Positions 9,192 to 19,969 of a DNA stretch of 64,000 nt are shown here, one piece after another; the first letter of the stretch is position 1; each line of letters starts with the position of its first letter. The notes under the pieces are model-generated. The model did no database searches. It was not told where the DNA came from and was given only the letters and a program-made list of their open reading frames with translations. Where the stretch lies: the NCBI RefSeq assembly GCF_003254395.2, contig NC_037646.1, positions 7,225,881 through 7,289,880 of the forward strand, read 5' to 3'. A program made the position numbers and the translations under genes. The DNA comes from Apis mellifera (taxonomy: Eukaryota; Arthropoda; Insecta; Hymenoptera; Apidae).

Positions 9192-10610
9192 TTAATACGA
9201 ACAGTGTGTTTCGATTTTTTTTCCCCGAGATGTATAGATGTATAGATGCATATTAAATGTGGTTTTGAAATATTTTGTTATATATAGAAATTGTAATGAA
9301 CAGATTGATACGATTTTTTAAATATCTTTAGATTAATTTAGAAAAGGGATATAAATTAATGATGGGGAATTGTAATTGGTTAAGGTTAATTATTAAATAA
9401 AAATTATATTCTGTGCAAATTGAACGCAAATTTATAAATATTTTATCTAATGTATTCTAAATAATGGATGTGAGAGTTTATATATTAATAAAAAATTCTT
9501 AAAACTTATAAAAATATACATAAAGTATTCAAAATGATATTTACATAATTAATATATTTAAAAAATGAAACAAATTTCTATTAAATTTCATAAAAATTTC
9601 AATTTCTATACAAACATTCATATTCTAATAATAAATATTCGATTTTGAAATATATTGTTAATTATAAATGAAATGTATATACAAATTTCATAATTTTTTT
9701 AATAATAAGAACAATTAATATTCTTTTCTCGAAGATAATATAACATCCCCAAAAATCGTTTGAATAATCGGTATAACGAATGGAAAATAATTCTCCCCTT
9801 GTTTTTAGCCGCGATATACTTTCTATTTCCGTGGTCGAGCATGTGCGGAAAAAGCTGCGGGGAAAATCCGTATCGTTGAAGAGGATTTCCGTTGATAATT
9901 CTTTTCCAAGGAAACTGAAAATCATTTCGCGCGATTTTTCGACTCCAATTCTTTTCCTCTTCTGGCCATTCGTAATTAACGACGCGACAAAAATGGATAC
10001 AGAAATAAAATTTTTATCTTTCACAACAAAGATACTCTGATAAATTTCTTTCGCGCATAGCATTTATTTCTTTTGGATTAATTCGTAAAAAGATTCGATA
10101 TTCAATGCTGAATACATTTGCAAAAATCGAGAGGAAAATGAAGAATATAATACAAAAAAAAAGAAAACAAGGAAATTCAAAAATATAATATATAATTTTT
10201 AAAACTTCCCGAAGGTTAAAGAAAAAGAATATAGGAAAAAAAAAAAGAAATAAATTCCTTTTCATTTTTTATATTTTTTAGAAAAATCCATTCATATTAA
10301 CCATTATGCAAAACAAGAAATCATAAAAAGATGTACATTCACGTATCACTTTTTTGATTCACAAATTCAAAATTCCTTTTACCTTTAAAAAAAAACATCT
10401 ATTCTAAACGTAAACGCCTTTTATCTCCCAAAAATATTCTCATTTCCACAACTTTTTCGTATTATATCACCGCGGGTTGCGCCATTTCTTAATGGCTCTA
10501 AGATTACATTTAAAAAAACGTCACCGTAATTAAGATATTTCAACGGCGAGGCCGGGCCGTAGAAATATTTCGGTTGCTTTGCTTAAAAAAGAAGAAGAAA
10601 AAAAAAGGCG
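9192..10610. other. AT-rich interval, no gene seen
   Basis: Very A/T-rich. GATGTATA is tandem near 9230. Open frames on either strand around 9662-10265 are antisense to one another and low in complexity. Confidence 0.5.
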
Positions 10611-10639
10611 AACCCCGGTTACCGGTGCATAATGTAGCT

Positions 10640-10667
<28 letters not shown>
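10640..10667. repeat. (AC)14 microsatellite
   Basis: Perfect dinucleotide tract at the left edge of a GC-rich patch. Confidence 0.95.
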
Positions 10668-10670
<3 letters not shown>

Positions 10671-10985
10671 CGCACGTTCGCTAGAATGCACGGACGAGTG
10701 ACGAGAAGGGAGGTGGAAACGAGTATTGCGACTCTTCTTGTAATCTCCGCCTGTCCAGGGGAGGGGTGGGAGGAGAAATTTGCATCGCGAGACAATAGGG
10801 ATGCTAGAAGTTCCCGTGTACTTTCCGTTTGCGTACACGGGGGCCAAAAAGTAGGCCGTCCAGCAAAAATGAATGGTCCCTTTGTCATTTAAATGCGATC
10901 GTTTCCAGTTCCTTTTTTTCGGGGTCGCGCGCGAGAAGGGGGTGAACTCTGGCTGGTTGCTCCAAGGAAATCGCGATGATTTCAC
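10668..10985. promoter_or_regulatory. CpG-rich patch, possible promoter or enhancer
   Basis: High GC with CGCGCGCG-type words and GGGGAGGGGTGGGAGG. Overlapping open frames exist on both strands (10619-10985) without family signatures. No transcription start element or splice pair is convincing. Confidence 0.2.
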
Positions 10986-11008
10986 TGATATTGCGGGGAG
11001 TGGGCGGG

Positions 11009-11340
11009 GATATTGTCATCTCTTTGTGGAACGAATTTGAATCGAGAAAGGATCAGTGGTTACAAAAGGTATTTGTAAGTGATAACCTAAGTGGACGAGG
11101 ATATTGTGATCTTTATATTGATTGAATTTGAATCGAAGAAGGATAGTGGTTGCAAGAGGTTCTTGATTAAAAGAATATAAGAGATATTGTGATTTCTTTG
11201 GAGAATTGAATTTGAATTGGGAAAGGACAGTCAGATGTAACAGTTGCAAAAAGTGCAAGAAAAAATTTGTATTAATATATTATGAATAAGGATTGTGATC
11301 TTTTTGAATTGAATGAAAGAATTTAGTGGTTACAAAATGA
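11009..11340. repeat. degenerate tandem repeat, about 83-108 bp, four units
   Basis: Units begin GATATTGT(C/G)AT(C/T)T at 11009, 11100, 11183 and (as GATTGTGATCTTT) 11291. Each contains GAATTTGAAT(C/T)G followed by AGTGGTTACAAAA or a variant. Spacing varies and units are clearly diverged, so the array is old. No open frame is conserved between units. Confidence 0.75.
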
Positions 11341-11344
11341 TTTT

Positions 11345-12980
11345 GATATCGTGAGTAGCTGAATTGAATTTTATATTAATATATAAATAATATAATTTAA
11401 TAGTAGCAATTTTCATGATAAAAATTTAATATTAATACAAATTTTGTATCTTATTTTTGCAACTATTGCAATAATAATTCAATAATAATTTATTGAATTA
11501 GTACTCAATTTAAATTTTAATTTTGTAAATTTATGTTTTAATTAAACTAAATAATAAATTGAACTTAAATTCATTTTTTTATTAAATATTATAATTAATA
11601 TTGTATTTTATATATTTTATATACGTACCTTACGTATATAACTATTCAATTTCTATACATTTTTGCAGTTTTAAAATTTTCGTAAATACATAAATAATCA
11701 TATTTTGCCTGAGGGTGCTGTTTTTTCTGAAAGATGAATTTAAAAGAATGAAATTCGTCAACGATAGAAAATTTACGAGATGAAAATAGGAAAACTTGAT
11801 AGAAAAATTAAATGAGAGAAATTATAAATTATTTAATAATCATTAAAAATAATCGTATTATTTATAGAGATTTACGAAATTAATTTTTCTAAAAAAAAAT
11901 CGTATCGAGAATCAATACTCTTTCTCTTTTTATTCCTAATATTCTAATTTATACTTGCTTGCTCGAACTTTATACATAATGCAATTGAAAAACAGAAAAA
12001 TTTTTCCTCGAAAGAAGAACAATTAGAATTATTCCCGAGTTTAAATTCCGCGCATGCATGAGTAAACAAACACACGTAAAATATTTTTAAAATATGTATA
12101 CACGTTATAAACGCGTGAAATACTTTGAAATGAAAAAACTTCGCCAAAAAAATTCGAAAATAATATTCCTATTAATCTTACAATATACACAATGTTTATT
12201 CAAAACGCATTACGATCCATAATTACAAATTATTCTTCTTCGCAAAAAATACCTCTAATCTGATATTTTTTTTTTTATATTTAAATTTCTAAATGATCAA
12301 TCAATAACTTTACATTTTTTGATAAATTATTTCAAAACTTATGATAGAATGAAAAAGAAAAAAATAAGAAAGAATCATGCAACAATCTAAAATTTATTTC
12401 GACTCGAAGAAAAATCGATTGATGTATGGATCGTTCAAGATATTTAATTCAGATTCACCCTGCACATTAGATAGAAAATATAATTATTCAGTGAACTGTA
12501 TCGTTCAGTGGGTTAGCCAATTTATTCGAGGCAGTCGCTCATGAAATTTATGCATTCGCCAGCGTTAGAAACCCGCCACTGAATTATTCTCTTATTCCCT
12601 GAAAATTCTTCCCTTTATTCGTTCCCTCACCCTTTGGCAATGATTAAATTTATTCGCAAACACAGGCGAATGAAAAGTTCCACGATTAACGAGCACAGAA
12701 CCACCATTGCGCGATTCATCGATGAGAGATGTAAAGAAGTTAACGATGCATTAATTCCACGGATTTTTTTTTTTTTTTTTTTGCGAAAAATACGGCATTC
12801 GTTTTTTTTAACAATTTTTTTTTTTAAGCTGCCATTTCAATTAATCAAACGGTAATTGTATAACGTACGATAAATTAAAGCTGGCATGGAAATATTCGTT
12901 CCCGCATTGTTTTAATCATTCCCGTGAATAATTGACACGTTTAATCCACAGCTGATTGTGTGGCTGCTGTTCAGTCACGT
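11345..12980. other. AT-rich interval, no gene seen
   Basis: Long A/T runs, including T18-like tracts near 12765-12830. A GC-moderate patch at 12490-12760 and 12880-12990 has TTAATC and CACGTG-like words. No exon is supported. Confidence 0.5.
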
Positions 12981-13018
12981 GAATAAATTATGAGAAACAA
13001 ATATCCTCCCCAAATTTA

Positions 13019-13400
13019 TCAATTCCTCCTCCTCCATATTTTTATCAATTCCTCCTTTTTCTTATTTTTATCAATTCCTCCTCCTCCTTATTTTTATCAA
13101 TTCCTCCTCCTCCTTATTTTTATCAATTCCTCCTCCTCCTTATTTTTATCAATTCCTCCTCCTCCTTATTTTTATCAATTCCTCCTCCTCCTTATTTTTA
13201 TCAATTCCTCCTCTTCCTTATCTTTATCAATTCCTCCTCCTCCTTATCTTTATCAATTCCTCCTCCTCCTTATTTTTATCAATTCCTCCTCCTTCTTATT
13301 TTTATCAATTCCTCCTCCTCCTTATTTTTATCAATTCCTTTTTCTCCCTAAATTTATCAATTCCCGTTCCTTATTTTTATCAATTTCTTTTCCTCTCCAA
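13019..13400 (+). repeat. minisatellite array A, 14 units of 26 bp
   Basis: The unit is TCAATTCC, then (TCC)3, then TTATTTTTA. Unit starts fall every 26 bp from 13019 to 13357, with a shortened 23-bp step to a last unit at 13380. Units differ by single changes, such as CTTCC for CTCC near 13201. There is no TAA, TAG or TGA in the unit, so all plus frames stay open. The 181-codon frame at 12990-13535 is therefore a repeat artefact with a 26-residue period rich in Phe, Ser, Pro and Leu. On the minus strand each unit carries GGAGGAGGAGG. Confidence 0.95.
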
Positions 13401-14621
13401 ATTTATTTCCTTCTTCTTATTATAAGAAGCAAATATGTTTCGAAAGAAAAATCGATCGACAGTGCAAATGTTCTCTTCGATCCAACGATCATCTTAAATC
13501 CAAAAATTATGATCGTAAACAAAATATATATTTAAATTAATATAATTCTCATTTTATTTTTATCAATTCCATCATTTCCTTATTTTTATCAATTCCTTTT
13601 CCTCTCCAAATTTATCAATAAATATATATTTAAATATTAACACAGTCCTCTACATTTTATTTTTATCAATTCCTCATCCTCCTTACTTTTAATAATTCTT
13701 TTCACTCCCCAAATTTATCCTCCCTCTCTTCCTCCTTAATATGAGAAACAAATATCAATATGTTACGAAAGGAAAATCGATCGATAGTGCAAATGTTCTC
13801 TTCGATCTAACGATCATCTTATATCTAAAAATTAGGTTCTTAAACAAAATACATATTTAAATATTAAATAATAATTTCTCACTTTATTTTTATTAATTCC
13901 TGCTTATTTTTAACAATTCATTTTCCACTCTAAATTTATCAATTCCTCATCCTTCTCCTTCTCCTCCTTATTATAAGAAACAAATATCAATATATTTCGA
14001 AGGAAAAATCGATCGACAGTGCAAATGTTATCTTTGATTCAACAATTATCTTAAATTATCTTAAATTCTCTATATTTTATTTTTATCAATTCCATCATTT
14101 CCTTATTTTTATCAATTCCTTTTCCTCTCCAAATTTATCAATAAATATATATTTAAATATTAACACAGTCCTCTACATTTTATTTTTATCAATTCCTCAT
14201 CCTCCTTACTTTTAACAATTCTTTTTACTCCCCACATTTATCCTCCCTCTCCTCCTCCTTAATATAAGAAACAAATATCAATATGTTACGAAAGGAAAAT
14301 CGATCGATAGTGCAAATGTTCTCTTCGATCCAACGATCATCTTATATCTAAAAATTAGGTTCTTAAATAAAATACATATTTAAATATTAAATGATAATTT
14401 CTCACTTTATTTTTATTAATTATTTTTATTAATTCCTGCTTATTTTTAACAATTCATTTTCCACCCTAAATTTATCAATTCCTCATCCTTCTCCTCCTCC
14501 TTCTTATTATAAGAAACAAATATCAATATATTTTGAAGGAAAAATCGATCGACAGTGCAAATGTTGTCTTTGATCCAACAATCATCTTAAATTATCTTAA
14601 ATTCTCTACATTTTATTTTTA
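13401..14621. repeat. inter-array region: ~523-bp tandem duplication carrying spacer modules
   Basis: TATCAATTCCATCATTTCC occurs at 13561 and 14084, and the sequence between is repeated almost base for base (523-bp period). A module with AAAATCGATCGA(C/T)AGTGCAAATGTT(C/A/G)TCTT is seen near 13447, 13772, 14005, 14297 and 14541. Three sub-types can be told apart by downstream bases, in the order type A, B, C, B, C. Scattered copies of the TTTTTATCAATTCC word link this region to the arrays. Confidence 0.9.
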
Positions 14622-15010
14622 TCAATTTCTCCTCCTTCTTATTTTTATCAATTCCTCCTCCTCCTTATTTTTATCAATTCCTCCTCCTCCTTATTTTTAT
14701 CAATTCCTCCTCCTCCTTATTTTTATCAATTCCTCCTCCTCCTTATTTTTATCAATTCCTCCTCCTCCTTATTTTTATCAATTCCTCCTCCTCCTTATTT
14801 TTATCAATTCCTCCTCTTCCTTATTTTTATCAATTCCTCCTCTTCCTTATTTTTATCAATTCCTCCTCTTCCTTATTTTTATCAATTCCTCCTCCTCCTT
14901 ATTTTTATCAATTCCTCCTCCTCCTTATTTTTATTAATTCCTTTTTCTCCCTAAATTTATCAATTCCCGCTCCTTATTTTTATCAATTCCTTTTCCTCTC
15001 CAAATTTATT
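14622..15010 (+). repeat. minisatellite array B, 14 units of 26 bp
   Basis: It has the same unit, the same copy number and the same terminal variants as array A. Units run from 14622 to 14960 and the last shortened step is at 14983. Corresponding units are exactly 1603 bp apart, so the whole array was copied as a block. The open frame at 14533-14937 is again a repeat artefact. Confidence 0.95.
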
Positions 15011-15150
15011 ATTTCCTTCTTCTTCTTATTATGAGAAACAAATATGTTTCGAAAGAAAAATCGATCGACAGTGCAAATGTTCTCTTCAATCCAACGATCA
15101 TCTTAAATCCAAAAACGTTTTTAAAGAAAACATATTTAAATATTCTCTTC
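15011..15150. repeat. sixth spacer module (type A) after array B
   Basis: CGAAAGAAAAATCGATCGAC starts at 15050 and closely matches the type A copy at 13441. It shares the ATCTTAAATCCAAAAA ending, with minor differences. Confidence 0.85.
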
Positions 15151-15819
15151 ATTTTATAAATATAACAATTTTTTAAAAATTTTTATAATTTTCTCGAAAC
15201 AAATTATTCAATTTGCTAAACATAGCAAATTTTAAAATTACGAAGAATGTAATTAAAAATTATCCGACAATTTTTTTTTACTATACTATGAGTTCTCAGC
15301 TCTGCAATAAGATTTATAAAAATATCATCGTTTTCATTAGTGACGCATGACCGAAAGATTATTTTCCCTCGTCGGAAAAAAAATTCCATCTAACCTGAGA
15401 GATGAATTTACGCGTTGGCCAAAGGGAAATTAAATGTCGATGAAGATGGCGATTTAGTCGACAGGAACAGTTTGTACGATCGTGTACGAGGCCTGCACTC
15501 TGGTAGCTAAAATTCAACATTTATTCGAGCATCTATTCGAAAATGTTTTGATATGGTGTTCTCCTCAGTTTCTTCCTTCCCAAGAAAAAAAATTGATAAA
15601 TGAACACACATCCTCGACATATATTCCTCCTTTCACTTTTGCGAAATTTTAATCGAATCATAGATTCATACTTCGAGTGTTTTTATTAATCTTATCTATC
15701 TCATCCTAAAATATCCAAAATTTCGAAAATAAATAACTGTGTAAAAGAATCTACGTATACATTATTATTCGCAAATTCGAACGTATCCATCGATCGATAA
15801 ATTCGCATAATCGAATCGA
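15151..15819. other. AT-rich interval, no gene seen
   Basis: A short less A/T-biased stretch near 15340-15520 contains CGTTGGCC and GTACGATCGTGTACGA words. There is no splice pair or repeat. Confidence 0.45.
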
Positions 15820-16262
15820 CTCAATCCCGTGCAAAGTTACCGAAAGTCGAAAGAATGGTGGGAAGAACGATGGAAGAATTGAAAGCTGGGAACGGTGGAG
15901 TTCGGGGATGGAGTTCCATTAGGAAAAAATTAGCATACGGTCGGGGCGAGTGGCGCGTTATCGTGGGCGCAATGGTACGGAAGCGGGAATTATTTTCTCT
16001 AATCCAATTAGGGGCGCGATAAAAGCTCACGCCCTAGTTGCTGTCCGGCAATCGGTCTTCATTAGCCGGCCCAACTTTTCCTCGAGCTTAGCTGAAATTA
16101 AGCTCGCGTGCACTCGCGTTAATCGCGCGATAACGAATCGCTTTGGATACCCCGCTCCCGCTCCAATTCGAAAATCGTTTTTGTTGCCACGTTTTAATCC
16201 TCCAATAGAATACCTCCCCTCCCTTCTTCCTCCAACTTCGAATTCGGTGGACGGGCATTTTC
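15820..16262. promoter_or_regulatory. CpG-rich patch, possible promoter or enhancer
   Basis: GC-rich with several GCGCG and CGCTCCCGCTCC-like words. Open frames overlap on both strands (15821-16030 minus, 15950-16306 plus), which argues against coding. It is bounded on the right by an (AT)n tract. Confidence 0.25.
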
Positions 16263-16268
16263 GAAACG

Positions 16269-16272
<4 letters not shown>

Positions 16273-16305
<33 letters not shown>
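16273..16305. repeat. (TA)n microsatellite, about 16 units
   Basis: Perfect alternating tract directly after GTG. Confidence 0.95.
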
Positions 16306-16308
<3 letters not shown>

Positions 16309-17864
16309 TCGAGCTGCTTACCGATCTGGGTGATGCATTGTTCGAGAGATGGGAATTTCGCTGGCCCAAATAAATGTACTTTTGGCTGGCTATGACCAGT
16401 TTCGTTGTGTGTCGGTTTTATTTCGTTCGTTCGATCCTGTGAGGCTGTATTCTATTATAGCTTTTATCATCCATAATAATCTTATTTCTAGTCTGACTCT
16501 TTCGCTATTGTCTATTATTGCGTCCGCTTATTTGCGTCGAACAGAACGATTTTTCCACTCGTTTCGTTATACATTGGATGTAATTAATGTTTTTTTTCAA
16601 CGATTTGAAGAAATTTATTTCCTTTTCTTTTTTTTTTTTTTTATCAAAGCATTTTATTCGACGCAAGTTGGGAAATTTATATAAGTGAAATGTGACTCGA
16701 ACGAGAAATTGTTCGAGTGATGAGATACGTGAAAACAGATTATTTATGTACGTATAACGTACGTGTAAAATAATAGATATGAAATAGCGAAGGGAAGATA
16801 TAAACGCGAAATGTAACATTAACAACCCGTGGAGATTATAATCACGTGAAATTGCGTGCACGTCATTTCGATGAACACAGTGCACATTTGAGGAATCTAA
16901 ATTTCAATTTGAATTGTATATCCTTCGTTAGATTGGCTTCAAATTAGGCACAATCGAACTGCAAATAAATTTCCAATTAAAACGCGATATCTAATTAAAT
17001 CTACTATGCGCAGCTATTATGAGATACTTGCTGTAATAAACTCTGCATTAAACGTTATTCATAGAATTCGTAAGATTCGTAAAATTCCGAATTCGCAGTA
17101 TCTCGACGACTTTCAAGAATCATTGTATATATTTAAAGAACAATTTCTTTACCAAGATCGTAAAATTAACGGAACGAGACGGCAGTCGGTTGAGAAAAAT
17201 GTTCGTTCATTCTCTGCGTAAGTCCCATATGAAGTGTCCCTCAAGAAGTTTCACGTTCAATTAAGCCCTTCGAATTTTATGACAAGTTTATGACCCGTTT
17301 TTAATAGTTTCTCGTAATGTGATCACCGACGATATATAAATCGTAAAATCGACGTAATGTTCGAGATTAAGAATAATAGATACCGGTTATTATATACTTA
17401 TGTCCATTTATACGAGTGAAGTATTATTGAGAACGTCTCAGATATTTTATAGTTGCGAAATTATATATCTTTAATATCCGCAGGAAGGAAGTTTTCGAAA
17501 ACATTGAAATTTTATGACGTTGTCGCTATCGTCTTAAAACGGAATCAAATTTATAGCGCGTCGATACGTTCGATATATTTGAGGAGAAATTTTTTTAAAG
17601 ATCGTAATTTTGTAACGTAAATATCATTTAATATTAGTTTGAACGAAATATTTGCATATCTTTTCCGAATTGAGATAAATTTAAAAGGAAAAATAAAATT
17701 TTTAAAATAAATAACGATTGAGTTATTTAAATTGATTATAATTTCATGAATAATAAAACTTAACAATTTCTCGACACGTGAAAGATATATACTTTGTCAT
17801 GAAAAAATAATTAAGTCACGAATTAAAATCACAGAAATAGAAATGTAATTAAATCAATATTTGT
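16306..17864. other. non-coding interval, no supported gene
   Basis: Moderate to high A/T. A GCAG acceptor-like site near 17098 and a TGC/GTAAGTCC donor at 17219 bracket an open stretch (about 17099-17218), but the upstream pyrimidine tract is poor. The open frame at 17006-17221 has no recognisable motif. Confidence 0.4.
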
Positions 17865-17908
17865 TTGTTCATTTTTCCTAATTCTTTTGTTTGCTTGTCT
17901 CATTGCAG

Positions 17909-18046
17909 GATATTCTCGCTCCTTTTTGGTGAACAAGGATTCGAAATGGTATAATTTGTGAACTTGTTGAATGTGAAACGGTGCTCGAATGCAAGAAAGG
18001 ATTTGACGTTGGAAGTGATTCGTTCAGTGTTCGTTTCTTATTTGGG
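17909..18046 (+). ncRNA. candidate non-coding (UTR or lncRNA) exon, 138 nt
   Basis: A ~40-base pyrimidine-rich tract ends in TTGTCTCATTGCAG at 17908, one of the best acceptors in the window. The exon ends GGG and is followed by GTAAGTTTC at 18047, a full consensus donor. All three sense frames have stops within the exon, so it would be untranslated: an internal 5'UTR exon of a downstream gene or part of a long non-coding RNA. No partner exon is certain; the next comparable plus-strand candidate is 25225-25361. Splice-site quality is seen; use in a transcript is inferred. Confidence 0.45.
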
Positions 18047-18880
18047 GTAAGTTTCAAGAATTTAATTCAATTATTTAACAAAAATATTGATGCAAATTAA
18101 CAATTAAAATTACGATTTTAGAAATTAATAAAACAAAAAGATTCGATTCGATTCCAATAATCAATCACCTCGGTTAACTTTTTAACAAATCCAGCAATAA
18201 AAGATTATTTACCACTTCGAACAATGTATATTCGAATAATTTGCAAGGAAATTTATTCAAAGTTTCGTTGCGGATGTAATTAAGTGGCGACATCTCTTTA
18301 TGCCGTGGATCTCGCTAAACGCCCGGATGTTTTTATTATGGCGAGTAAAAACTGGGCGAAAACTTCGCTTAATTTATAATGATCCCATGAATTCTTACGG
18401 TTCCACGCGATCCACCCGTAAAACTTGAGGAATTAACGAGCGAGCTCGAACGATGTCGTAAATACAGCACGAAAGAGAATGCTTTGACGACGTTGATTGA
18501 ATTGAAGTTTTTAGCGACAATGTTTTACAGAACGCGAACCCATAAAAAACGAGTCGAACAGTTAAATTTTAACCTAAACTTTTCATCACTCAAACTTTCG
18601 AAATATATTTATTATAATAATTTATCGAGAACCTATACATTTTTAATACATCGAATATAAGGAAAGAATCGATGTTAAAAAATAACTTCGTTCAAGTAAT
18701 AATTTCACAATGGTCTGAACAATTTTCAACGATTGTGTCCTTGAAGACCTTGAAGAAGAAACAAAAAGATTTCGAACGAAGCTCTACATCTTCAATCTCC
18801 ACTTTATCCCGAAACGAAGCCAAAAAATAATCTAAGTCGATTTGGAAAATTCGAACTCGAGAGACATCGCGAGTATCGAT
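18047..18880. other. intronic or intergenic interval, no gene seen
   Basis: A GC-moderate block at 18260-18530 contains GCGAGTAAAAACTGGGCG and GAGCGAGCTCG words. No exon is supported. Confidence 0.4.
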
Positions 18881-19480
18881 GCAATTTTTCACGAATTCAC
18901 CGAGCATGTGGGGGGGAGGGGCGAGAAGAGGGGCGAACAAAGGATCTTGTCTGCATTCTAAACGTGGATTTCAATTACAAGCACCGGGTCCGTGACATAA
19001 TCTTCGCGGGCAAAGACGCGGGCAAGGGGAAAAAGCTCGCCATCGCTTACTGTCGTGCTCCCACGACGATTCCGCATCCTGAATACTTAAAAAGAAACCC
19101 TCTTTGAATTGTAAAGCAAACCAAAACGATACCGTCCAACTACTTCTCCTATTCTTACATCTTTCGCTGCATCTTTTTTCGTCCCATTCCACGGCCACGC
19201 GATTTCTCCCTCCTTCCTTATTTCAGAGAGACGACGAAATCTCTTGTTGGATTTTAATTCGCTCGTATCAACGCGCCGGAGACCGATTGGAAAATGTATT
19301 TCCCCGCCTCTGAACAAAAGGAGGATCCGAACAAGGTCGGGGAGGGGGAGGATTGTATCCTCGAGTTCGAGATGTTTGCTTCGTGTTTTCTTGCGCGTGG
19401 ATTGAGGCGGAGTGGGAGAGTTTGTTAGAGGAGAGATCTCTCTCCCAGTTTTTATCCCGGGGATGCAGGGTGAATGGGAT
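18881..19480. promoter_or_regulatory. CpG-rich patch, possible promoter or enhancer
   Basis: Raised GC with GGGGGGGAGGGGCGAG near 18910 and GGGAGGGGGAGGA near 19342. Overlapping open frames on both strands (18692-19720) lack family features, including a 150-codon minus frame at 19268-19720 that is likely compositional. Confidence 0.2.
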
Positions 19481-19928
19481 TGAAAGTTTCGAATTGGAAG
19501 TTTGAAGCGCGAGTAGTTTTACTCGGAGCGATTCCTTAGTGAAAAACTGACGTGAATGGTTTATGAGGTGAGGTAGATTTCTTTCGAATTTTTCGATAGA
19601 AGTAGTTTCTCCACTTTTTTTTTTTTTTATTCGAAGTCTTCTGTTTCTAAGAAGCTTTTGTGCCTCGAAGAAAAGGGAGAGGGGGATTCTTAAAGCAAAA
19701 ATTTCAACTTGAAACAACATTCTCCAATTTCGAGAACACTTTTTCCTTTTCGAAATTCGTAATTATTGAACTCTTAATCTCTTTCTAAAGAAAATCTTAT
19801 TAAAATACTATTCTCAACATGATCGAACAACCTCAAACCACATTTTTCCCGCGTAACACCGCCTTCAAAATTCATAATTACAAAGCTCCAAGCTCATTCG
19901 TCGAGAGGATCTTAACGAAGCATTGTTA

Positions 19929-19962
19929 AACATCGTCAAACATCGTCAAACATAGTCAAACG
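19929..19962. repeat. short 11-bp tandem repeat, three units
   Basis: CATCGTCAAA(C) recurs as ACATCGTCAAACATCGTCAA followed by a variant ACATAGTCAAAC. It is too short to be more than a slippage product. Confidence 0.7.
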
Positions 19963-19969
19963 ATCTCAA

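Noticed and set aside
12990..13535. 181-codon repeat protein frame
   Set aside because: A stop-free 26-bp unit keeps all frames open; the 26-residue periodicity is a by-product of the minisatellite.
13019..15010. CRISPR-like array
   Set aside because: Units are contiguous 26-mers without unique spacers, and the DNA is eukaryotic in character.
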